Origin: UBA1368 sp964563125
Lineage (GTDB): Bacteria > Bacillota > Syntrophomonadia > Syntrophomonadales > Syntrophomonadaceae
Assembly: GCA_964563125.1 (NCBI GenBank)
Contig: CAZLVY010000088.1
Location: 1-5,438 of the forward strand
Reading direction: 5' to 3'
Length of the DNA: 5,438 nt
In this document: one piece after another, positions 1-5,097 of the stretch
Numbering within the stretch: the stretch's first letter is position 1
Layout of the letters: the number at the start of each line of letters is the position of its first letter
Notes under the pieces: model-generated
Seen by the model: the letters and a program-made list of their open reading frames with translations, nothing else
The model's database searches: none
What the model was told of the DNA's origin: nothing
Program-made: the position numbers and the translations under genes

Positions 1-462
1 AAAGAAGGCGAAGGATTTAAAATTGCTATGGCTACATTGGATGGCGGAAGAATTGGTATCGCTGCCCAATCAGTAGGTATTGCCCAGGGCGCTTTTGAAG
101 AAGCTTTAAACTACTCTAAAACCAGAGCTCAGTTTGGTAAACCCATTTCTGCTCTGCAGGCAATCCAGTTTAAACTGGCAGATATGGCTTTAGATATTAA
201 AGCTTCCAGACTTCTTACTTATGATGTTGCCTGGCGTAAAAGCAATGATATGGAATATGCCGTTGATGCTGCTATGGCTAAATTAAAAGCATCCGAGACT
301 GCTAACTGGGTAGCTAACCAGGCAGTCCAAGTTCACGGCGGTTATGGTTATACCCGCGAATATCCGGTTGAACGGATGATGAGAGATGCTAAAATCACTG
401 AACTATATGAGGGAACCAGTGAAATTCAAAGAGTTGTTATAGCTAACAATATTCTCAGGTAA
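1..462 (+). CDS. Acyl-CoA dehydrogenase, C-terminal part (5' end outside window)
   Basis: This is the last 153 codons of a flavin-dependent acyl-CoA dehydrogenase, open from base 1 in frame 1 to a TAA stop. The family oxidises acyl-CoA to trans-2-enoyl-CoA in the cytosol and passes electrons to an electron-transfer flavoprotein. Seen directly are the start of the helical C-terminal domain (LDGGRIGIAAQSVGIAQGA), the FAD-contacting RAQFGKPIS stretch, the QVHGGYGYTREYPVERMMRD block, and the terminal ITELYEGTSEIQR motif. In short- and medium-chain enzymes the Glu of YEGT is the catalytic base, and it is present. The pattern resembles butyryl-CoA dehydrogenases of Clostridia, but chain-length specificity cannot be decided from this half. 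The ATG at 28 is an internal methionine, since homology continues upstream to base 1. A hydratase gene follows 37 bases later on the same strand, so the two are probably co-transcribed. Confidence 0.95.
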   Translation, partial: KEGEGFKIAMATLDGGRIGIAAQSVGIAQGAFEEALNYSKTRAQFGKPISALQAIQFKLADMALDIKASRLLTYDVAWRKSNDMEYAVDAAMAKLKASETANWVANQAVQVHGGYGYTREYPVERMMRDAKITELYEGTSEIQRVVIANNILR

Positions 463-487
463 ATGTAGTAACCATTATTGTAGGATT

Positions 488-492
488 GGGGG
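488..492 (+). promoter_or_regulatory. Ribosome binding site of the MaoC gene, G-run type
   Basis: A GGGGG run stands 7 bases before the ATG at 500. It can pair with the CCUCC core of 16S rRNA using one G-U pair. Its spacing favours ATG 500 over a TTG at 494, which would lie only one base from the run. Confidence 0.55.
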
Positions 493-499
493 TTTGTTT

Positions 500-922
500 A
501 TGGGCTACGAAAATAGGGTTAGAAAATGGGAAGATATGCAGGTAGGTGATTCTGCCAGCTTTACCAAAACTATGACTGAGACTGATGTAGTTTTATGGGT
601 AGGACTGACTGGTGACATGAATCCTATTCATATTGATCAGGAATATAGTAAAACTACCCGTTTCGGCAAGGTTTTAGTTCCCGGCGTTTTAGTTCTGGGT
701 TTGGTTTCCAATGTAATTACCCAGGTTACTTTTGGCCATGTTTATGCTAATCAATCTATTAAATTCTTAAAGCCGGTTTATATAGGTGACACAGTTACTG
801 CTACCGGCACTATCATTGAAAAAATTGAAGCAAAAAACATGGTAAAAATAGAGACTAAATGTGTTAACCAGGACGGCGCATTAGTGATGATCGGTGAAGG
901 CATGGAGTATATCCTGCGCTAA
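500..922 (+). CDS. MaoC-like (R)-specific enoyl-CoA hydratase
   Basis: This is a 140-residue single hot-dog-fold protein of the MaoC/PhaJ type, which hydrates trans-2-enoyl-CoA to (R)-3-hydroxyacyl-CoA. The signature TGDMNPIHIDQEY lies at residues 37-49. Asp39 and His44 match the catalytic Asp/His pair of PhaJ-type hydratases, and the following TTRFGKVLVPGVL matches the usual FG..(A/V)xGxL segment. A Pro stands where many relatives have His (VPG rather than AHG). The C-terminal half (VYANQSIKFLKPVYIGDTVTATGTI) is the typical hot-dog strand region. The length is normal for single-domain members. The start is placed at ATG 500 because of the G-run seven bases upstream; an in-frame TTG six bases earlier is the alternative. 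Following an acyl-CoA dehydrogenase, it could supply the next step of beta-oxidation or a related acyl-CoA pathway. The exact substrate is unknown. Confidence 0.9.
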   Translation: MGYENRVRKWEDMQVGDSASFTKTMTETDVVLWVGLTGDMNPIHIDQEYSKTTRFGKVLVPGVLVLGLVSNVITQVTFGHVYANQSIKFLKPVYIGDTVTATGTIIEKIEAKNMVKIETKCVNQDGALVMIGEGMEYILR

Positions 923-939
923 AAATTTAATAATTAAAT

Positions 940-1015
940 GGGCAGTGTTGAGTTTCTTCCCCCCGGTGAGTTGTAGACAATCAACTCCTTGCAATCAACA
1001 CTGCCCCTATTTTTT
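940..1015 (+). terminator. Nested inverted-repeat terminator, possibly bidirectional
   Basis: The outer 12-base arms GGGCAGTGTTGA (940-951) and TCAACACTGCCC (995-1006) are perfectly complementary. A second perfect 6-base hairpin, GAGTTG (968-973) / CAACTC (982-987), lies inside. The right arm is followed by CTA and a T run (1010-1015), as expected of an intrinsic terminator for the plus-strand hydratase gene. It sits between convergent genes. The minus-strand exit is AT-rich but lacks a clean T run, so termination of the receptor gene here is likely but less certain. The branched shape is unusual for a plain terminator. Confidence 0.8.
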
Positions 1016-1025
1016 CTATATACTT

Positions 1026-3506
1026 TTACGAAAAATCTTTAGTTTCTAAAATAGTCAAAAAATATTCTACCAGAATCGGGTCAAACTGAGAACCTGCACA
1101 ATTGCGCAGTTCATTCTTTATTGTTTCTATTCCCTTGGCTTTGCGGTAAGGCCTGTCATTTCCCATAGCATCAAACGCATCTGCAATAGCAAGTACTCTG
1201 CATTCCAGCGGTATCTCTCCCCCTTTTAAACCTAGTGGATATCCTTTGCCATTCCACCATTCATGGTGCTTTAATATCCAATCAGCAATATGAGCTAAAT
1301 CAGGGGATGACTGGGCAATTCTGAAGCCTATTTCACTATGCTTTTTCATTTCAATGAATTCATCGGCGGTCAGTTTATCGGTCTTAAACAATATATGATC
1401 AGGAACGCCAACCTTACCAATATCATGGAAACGGGCAAATAAGCACATATCATTTATCTGGTGCTCATGCATCCCTATAGATTCACCGATAGCTGTAACT
1501 ATTTGCTGCAACCGGTCTGCATGACCTTCAGTTATGTAATCACGCGCTTCTAAAGCTCTCATCGCTACTTCCACTATAGCACTTCTATTACTGCGGCTAT
1601 GCATCAATTTTTCACGATACATGGTCTCATCAGCCTTTTTAATAACTTCCATTAATTTTTCTTTAGGACTGACTCTTATGGCATAACCCATGGAGATACT
1701 AATAGGCATATCCGGTTTAATATCATTAAATTCTTTAATTGCCGTTCGGAGGGAATCAAATAAATCATTAAATTGATCATTATTGTAACCTGGCAGCAAA
1801 ACGGCAAATTCGTCCCCGCCTATACGAGCAATAATAGCTTCACTCGGGAAGTTGTTAAATAAGATACGCGCAGAGGCCAGGAGTAAATCATCTCCCGCTT
1901 TATGACCCAATGTATCGTTTACCAGTTTTAAACCGTCAACATCACATACTAAAACGGCAACCGGCGCTATACTCTGGAAATCCAGTTCAAGTACTTTCTT
2001 CTCATAATAGGCACGATTATATAATTTAGTCAGTTCATCATGGTTGGCCATATAGTGCATTTCGGCTTCCGCTTTTTTTCGTTCCTCTATTACCCGTGCA
2101 GTTATTAAACCGCCGATTGCTGCTCCCTCATCATTATATAGAGGTTTTCCTATGCCCTCCAGCCATTTATAAGTACCCTGCCTGGTTTTAAAGCGAAATT
2201 CAGCCCGACCAGGCAGTCCGGTTTTAATACTTTCCTTAAAGGCCTTTATTGAATTCTCTACATCTTCAGGATGATGTAATTCAAAAGCATGCATGCCTAA
2301 TAGTTCTTCCGGTTTCCATCCGGTTACAGCAAAATGTGTAGGACTAACATATTCTAGCCTGCCGTTTTCATCAATCTGGCTGATAAGGTCTGTCATATTA
2401 TCGGTAATCTGCCGCAGCTTTTTTTCACTTTGGGCAAGTTTATCTACTATCTGTCCAATATTAAAATTAATGGTATTATACCCAAGTGCTAATGCTCCCA
2501 GTTCGTCTTTTCTGCCGGTCCAGGTGCTGTCCAAGCGGCGGCTAAAATCTCCTTCGGCAGTTTTACGGTAATAACCGGTTATAAGATTTATAGGCAGACT
2601 AATGGTGCGGCCAAATTTAAATGCAAAAAGCAGCCCGAATAAAATACAAAAGATAGACGCTATGATTATCCATCTTCTCAATGACTCAACACCGGCTGAC
2701 AATTCTTTCTCATCAGCCGCAACTGCAATTGACCAGTCGCTATCATCTATCGGAGCATATCCTGCTATCATAGTAGTACCATCAGATAAGGTATATTTGC
2801 CATAGCTTCTTGTACCAGATATCATACGTGTTTTAAATTCAGTAACCTCGGACGGATAAGCACTTGATAATTCATCATAATTTTTATAAAGCAGCGCTGA
2901 GTCAGGATGAACCAAAATATTCCCATCATGATCTAATATGTATGAATACCCTGTTTCGCCGTAGATGATATTATTAGCTATACGACTTAGAACACCCGCA
3001 TCCTCAATTGCTATCAGAACTCCTATTATTTGCCCATCTTTTTCAATTGGGGCAGCAAATACCAACACCCTCGTATTATCGGCATTATTTATCATCGGAT
3101 CGGAATAACTTTTTTCTCCCTTTAAGGCCTTTTTAAAATAATTGTGATCACTGATTTGGCTTGAAGTGCCATCAGTAGAGTGTAAAATACCATCAGGTGC
3201 AGCTATCCCCATAGACTTAAAATTTAGTCGCTTAGCTTCCTTTATTAATACTGGCAGCTGCTCATTCCAATTCATATCGAGGATGACATCGCGTGCAGCA
3301 ACTGTTTCCAATATTTCCAGATTAAACTCTATTTTACTTATTACCAGCTTACCTCCATCTTCGGCACGAGTCATAAGGTTTTCCAATGTAGTTTCCTGCA
3401 ATGCATAACTGGCGCGCAAAGATGCAATGTAACCCAAACTAATACATACAAGCATTATCATCAGACTAAAACCAATCATTAGCTTTGCGCCTATGCTCTT
3501 CACCAT
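1026..3506 (-). CDS. Membrane receptor with Cache, HAMP, PAS, GGDEF and HD-GYP domains (c-di-GMP synthase/phosphodiesterase)
   Basis: An 826-residue bifunctional cyclic-di-GMP enzyme and sensor in the inner membrane. Order: membrane segment about 8-30; extracellular double-Cache-like sensor about 35-275 (including YGETGYSYILDHDGNILVHP); second membrane segment about 277-298; HAMP about 299-352; PAS with PAC about 362-475; GGDEF about 485-640; HD-GYP about 645-820. The GGDEF motif is intact (RIGGDEF, residues 561-567), with the metal-binding Asp522 region (CDVDGLKLVND). The product-inhibition I-site (RxxD, nine residues ahead of the motif) is absent: Pro554 and Ala557 stand in its place. HD-GYP residues also look complete: FHDIGK (His694/Asp695), His723, HH at 747-748, GKGYP at 753-757, Asp776. 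Both activities are thus predicted possible; the ligand is unknown. An AGGAGG lies only 3 bases before ATG 3506 but 6 before the GTG that encodes residue 2, so translation may start at that GTG. It lies 161 bases downstream of ccdA on the same strand. Confidence 0.95.
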   Translation of the reverse strand: MVKSIGAKLMIGFSLMIMLVCISLGYIASLRASYALQETTLENLMTRAEDGGKLVISKIEFNLEILETVAARDVILDMNWNEQLPVLIKEAKRLNFKSMGIAAPDGILHSTDGTSSQISDHNYFKKALKGEKSYSDPMINNADNTRVLVFAAPIEKDGQIIGVLIAIEDAGVLSRIANNIIYGETGYSYILDHDGNILVHPDSALLYKNYDELSSAYPSEVTEFKTRMISGTRSYGKYTLSDGTTMIAGYAPIDDSDWSIAVAADEKELSAGVESLRRWIIIASIFCILFGLLFAFKFGRTISLPINLITGYYRKTAEGDFSRRLDSTWTGRKDELGALALGYNTINFNIGQIVDKLAQSEKKLRQITDNMTDLISQIDENGRLEYVSPTHFAVTGWKPEELLGMHAFELHHPEDVENSIKAFKESIKTGLPGRAEFRFKTRQGTYKWLEGIGKPLYNDEGAAIGGLITARVIEERKKAEAEMHYMANHDELTKLYNRAYYEKKVLELDFQSIAPVAVLVCDVDGLKLVNDTLGHKAGDDLLLASARILFNNFPSEAIIARIGGDEFAVLLPGYNNDQFNDLFDSLRTAIKEFNDIKPDMPISISMGYAIRVSPKEKLMEVIKKADETMYREKLMHSRSNRSAIVEVAMRALEARDYITEGHADRLQQIVTAIGESIGMHEHQINDMCLFARFHDIGKVGVPDHILFKTDKLTADEFIEMKKHSEIGFRIAQSSPDLAHIADWILKHHEWWNGKGYPLGLKGGEIPLECRVLAIADAFDAMGNDRPYRKAKGIETIKNELRNCAGSQFDPILVEYFLTILETKDFS

Positions 3507-3509
3507 TCT

Positions 3510-3515
3510 CCTCCT
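3510..3515 (-). promoter_or_regulatory. Ribosome binding site of the receptor gene
   Basis: A perfect AGGAGG precedes the gene. Its 3-base spacing to ATG (3506-3504) is tight, while spacing to the next codon GTG (3503-3501) is 6 bases. The two starts differ by one residue. Confidence 0.75.
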
Positions 3516-3531
3516 ACCTGTAACATAGCAA

Positions 3532-3547
3532 AAAGGATTAATCCTTT
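3532..3547. promoter_or_regulatory. Perfect 16-base palindrome upstream of the receptor gene
   Basis: AAAGGATTAATCCTTT is fully self-complementary and sits 25 bases upstream of the receptor start. It could be an operator for a dimeric regulator. On the minus strand the right arm runs into further T residues, so a weak hairpin with a T tail (6-base stem, TTAA loop) is the alternative; that could attenuate read-through from the redox operon. No convincing -35/-10 pair was found in the 161-base gap between ccdA and this gene. Confidence 0.45.
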
Positions 3548-3667
3548 ATCCATCCTTGGGTAATTTCGCTATAATTATGCAGATTCCTGCAAGTTCATGG
3601 CGTTTAATCAATATTCAGCTATAAAAATTGGTAATTTTCAAAAGAAAGGTGATGAAACAGCCGGAAT

Positions 3668-4183
3668 TCAGGCTAACCAGGCAAAATAAATACCCATAAT
3701 AATAATCATTAATCCTGCTGCTTTTTCCAGCACAGAGTTCCATTTTGCAAATANNNNNNNNNNNNNNNNNNNNNNNNNNNNNNNNNNNNNNNNNNNNNNN
3801 NNNNNNNNNNNNNNNNNNNNNNNNNNNNNNNNNNNNNNNNNNNNNNNNNNNNNGCCGATCAAGTTCAATCCCATTAATATACATACTGCTGCTACAAAAT
3901 AGTAGAGAATACTCCTGCTGGTGCCAAAGATACCTCCCACAGCAGCAATAATCAGTCCCAGCAGCATGAATGTTACTGCTGTTCCCAGGACAAAAAAACA
4001 AGAAAGAACGAAACCGCGCTTGCGCCCAATCTCGTTCCCGCCTACATAGGCAATTAGAATCGGCATAATACTTAAATTACAGGGACCGATACTGGTTATA
4101 ATCCCCGCTAAAAAAACCAGAGCATAACCATAAAGTGAAAATGAGCTGAGCAGCTTCGGTGCCATTTCATTAATAAAATCCAC
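3668..4183 (-). CDS. ccdA: CcdA-type membrane thiol-disulfide electron carrier, interrupted by assembly gap
   Basis: CcdA/DsbD-beta family proteins carry electrons from cytosolic thiols through the membrane to thioredoxin-like proteins outside. Before the gap, 110 residues are readable: membrane segments near 18-43, 57-82 and 90-110, with the family hallmark IGPCNLSIMPILIAYVGG, whose Cys35 is the first of two redox cysteines. After the gap, 27 residues form a last membrane helix (KAAGLMIIIMGIYFAWLA) ending in TGA. The second conserved cysteine should fall in the missing part. The nominal total of 171 residues is shorter than the family's usual 220-240, so the true gap is probably longer than 100 bases. 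That the two halves share a frame across the Ns carries no weight. The start is GTG (4183-4181), overlapping the thioredoxin TAG stop by one base, with AAGGTGG ten bases upstream. This indicates translational coupling and a shared redox job. Confidence 0.85.
   Translation of the reverse strand: MDFINEMAPKLLSSFSLYGYALVFLAGIITSIGPCNLSIMPILIAYVGGNEIGRKRGFVLSCFFVLGTAVTFMLLGLIIAAVGGIFGTSRSILYYFVAAVCILMGLNLIGXXXXXXXXXXXXXXXXXXXXXXXXXXXXXXXXXXFAKWNSVLEKAAGLMIIIMGIYFAWLA
3754..3853. other. Assembly gap of 100 N
   Basis: The run is exactly 100 N, the usual placeholder for a scaffold gap of unknown size. It falls inside ccdA and hides the expected second redox cysteine and about half of the membrane helices. 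Confidence 0.97.
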
Positions 4184-4620
4184 TACTCACTAACCACCTT
4201 ATCAAGTTCTGCCCTTATCTCGTCAGGTTTGAGCAATCCTACAGCACTAAAACTAAGCTTACCTTCTTTATCCATTATAAAGCTTGCTGGTATATAAGTT
4301 ACCGGATATTGCCGAAGTAAATCTTGGTTTTCAGCATTATTAACATCGACTTTTATAAAAGCAACTTTACCTTGGTATTCAAGTTCAACCGAACCGGCAA
4401 CTTTGTCTAATTCGACACAGGCTGGTCAGGTATCGGAACTAAAAACCAGCCAAACCCCCTGCCCGGCATCAAAAGCTTCTTGCATCTCAGCATTAACAGC
4501 CAATGCCGTCTGATTAGACTGTTGAGGTTCATCAGCTGTAGATGAAAACCAATCTTGTTTATAAGCTATCATCAATATCAGTGCCAAAACCAAAATCAAT
4601 ATTATTATACGTCGATGCAT
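4183..4620 (-). CDS. Membrane-anchored thioredoxin-like selenoprotein with Sec-Pro-Ala-Cys active site
   Basis: Read through one in-frame TGA (4428-4426), this is a 145-residue thioredoxin-fold protein. Residues 4-20 (RIIILILVLALILMIAY) form an N-terminal membrane anchor or signal; no lipobox is seen. A hydrophilic linker leads to the active-site strand VWLVFSSDT, followed by UGA at residue 65 and Pro66-Ala67-Cys68, so the motif is UPAC where ordinary relatives have CxxC. After the UGA come KVAFIKVDVNNAENQDLLRQ, the cis-proline loop YPVTYIPASFIMDKEG (Pro111) and a C-terminal helix, all typical of thioredoxins and all in frame. It would act on the outer face of the membrane, reduced by the CcdA encoded next to it. 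ATG 4620 is chosen because a G run lies five bases upstream. It ends with TAG overlapping the ccdA GTG by one base and starts 21 bases after the preceding gene. A plain nonsense mutation is unlikely given the coupled intact frame and the second case next door. Confidence 0.87.
4381..4425 (-). promoter_or_regulatory. Candidate bacterial SECIS region of the thioredoxin gene
   Basis: Two stem-loops can form right after the UGA. One pairs TGTC (4417-4414) with GACA (4407-4404) around the loop GAATTA, extendable by C-G and T-A pairs across one mismatch; its loop begins 13 bases after the UGA. The other pairs AAGTT-GCCG (4403-4395) with CGGT and AACTT (4391-4388, 4385-4381), with a two-base bulge and the loop GTT about 32 bases after the UGA. 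The second fits the usual 16-37 base loop distance and has G at the loop start. Which one SelB would bind cannot be settled by eye. Confidence 0.5.
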
Positions 4621-4625
4621 TACTA

Positions 4626-4632
4626 CCCCCCC
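4626..4632 (-). promoter_or_regulatory. Ribosome binding site of the thioredoxin gene, G-run type
   Basis: A run of seven G lies five bases before ATG 4620. It resembles the G-run site of the hydratase gene at 488 and supports this start despite lacking AGGAGG. Confidence 0.55.
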
Positions 4633-4641
4633 AGCTGATAT

Positions 4642-4968
4642 TTATTGCTTTTTTAAGTCTTCTATAATTTCTACCAGGGAGTCAACAGAAACCCGACTGG
4701 CTAAACGTGGTTCACCATTAACAAAGGTAATCGGATATTCGTAACCTTGACTAATTACTTGAGCTACCTCAGGATAGCTGCTTAAATTTTGATCCGTAGT
4801 GTCCGTGTACTTTATTTCAACTGAATCAGAGTACTTCTCTTCCAAAAGCTTTTTAGCATCTTCATATTGCTGTTTGGTATCGACTGGTCCACAGCCGCCT
4901 GCACAACCAGCTCATCCACCTCTTACTTCATTAACGCCTGCAAAAATTTCCACTAAAACTTTTTCCAT
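4642..4968 (-). CDS. Small cytosolic thioredoxin-fold selenoprotein, YuzD-like, with Sec-Ala-Gly-Cys motif
   Basis: Read through one TGA (4914-4912), this gives 108 residues ending in TAA. The start is ATG 4968, backed by AAGGAGG eight bases upstream. The N-terminus (MEKVLVEIFAG) is a first beta strand without a signal peptide, so the protein should be cytosolic. The motif is U19-Ala-Gly-Cys22-Ala-Gly-Gly-Cys26-Gly-Pro, followed by a charged helix, a strand (SVEIKYTDT) and YPITFVNGEPRLAS with a C-terminal helix. From memory, not alignment, this order resembles Bacillus YuzD (DUF1462 family): CASC after the first strand, then a helix, a YxD strand and YPLVLVN. UAGC takes the place of CASC. The function of that family is not established. 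Here, as first gene of an operon with a membrane thioredoxin and CcdA, it is inferred to be a thiol-selenol redox protein, perhaps exchanging electrons on the cytosolic side. A start downstream of the UGA would lose the whole active site. Confidence 0.85.
4883..4911 (-). promoter_or_regulatory. Candidate bacterial SECIS stem-loop of the small selenoprotein gene
   Basis: Immediately after the UGA the transcript can fold. A lower stem CTGGT (4910-4906) / ACCAG (4888-4884), extendable by a G-U pair, is followed by a small internal loop (TGT/GG), an upper stem GCAG (4902-4899) / CTGT (4894-4891) and the apical tetraloop GCGG (4898-4895). The loop starts with G, about 14 bases from the UGA. From memory, the stretch resembles the E. 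coli fdhF SECIS in having a GGUU...GCAGG...CUG...ACC arrangement. The same bases also encode the Gly/Cys-rich motif. Confidence 0.65.
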
Positions 4969-4976
4969 TCAAATAG

Positions 4977-4983
4977 CCTCCTT
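4977..4983 (-). promoter_or_regulatory. Ribosome binding site that fixes the small selenoprotein start
   Basis: AAGGAGG stands eight bases before ATG 4968. It is the strongest site in the operon. It shows that translation starts upstream of the in-frame UGA, at an ATG that any UGA-as-stop reading would reduce to an 18-residue peptide. Confidence 0.9.
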
Positions 4984-5015
4984 TTTATAATTATGTTATA
5001 GGTTTAGATTTAGAG

Positions 5016-5034
5016 GGCAAAAATATGTTTTGCC
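5016..5034. promoter_or_regulatory. Inverted repeat in the redox operon leader
   Basis: GGCAAAA (5016-5022) and TTTTGCC (5028-5034) are perfect 7-base arms around five bases. The repeat lies between the operon's predicted -10 box and its ribosome binding site, about 50 bases before the start codon. It could be a repressor operator just downstream of the transcription start, or an RNA hairpin in the leader. No regulator gene is in the window. Confidence 0.5.
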
Positions 5035-5068
5035 AAAGTATAATCATTTCTTTATATTATTAATACAA

Positions 5069-5097
5069 ATTATACTAAAAAACCACCTTACAGCCAA
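5069..5097 (-). promoter_or_regulatory. Sigma-A-type promoter of the redox operon
   Basis: On the minus strand TTGGCT (5097-5092) is separated by 17 bases from a perfect TATAAT (5074-5069). A leader of roughly 100 bases, holding the 5016-5034 inverted repeat, runs to ATG 4968. A second, weaker pair lies further upstream: TTGAAA at 5170-5165 and CATACT at 5147-5142, also 17 bases apart. Confidence 0.65.

Noticed and set aside
494..499. TTG 494 as start of the hydratase
   Set aside because: It lies one base from the G run. ATG 500 has proper spacing and begins the conserved region equally well.
2293..3408. Plus-strand frames at 2293-2571, 2602-2805 and 3166-3408
   Set aside because: All are antisense to the clearly domain-structured receptor gene and show no own start signals or motifs.
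3615..4001. A second minus-strand frame across ccdA and the gap
   Set aside because: It is a shadow of ccdA in another frame. It has no family pattern, and its continuity across the Ns is meaningless.
4426..4428. Thioredoxin gene as a pseudogene ending at the TGA after 64 residues
   Set aside because: The downstream frame is intact for 80 codons, keeps the Cys68 and cis-Pro features and is coupled to ccdA by a one-base overlap. The UGA is at the exact Cys position.
4642..4845. A separate 67-residue gene starting at the TTG at 4845
   Set aside because: No ribosome binding site is there, while ATG 4968 has an excellent one. A start here would remove the first strand and the whole redox motif.
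4799..4990. A plus-strand reading frame opposite the small selenoprotein gene
   Set aside because: It is antisense to a better supported gene, has no ribosome binding site and no recognisable protein pattern.
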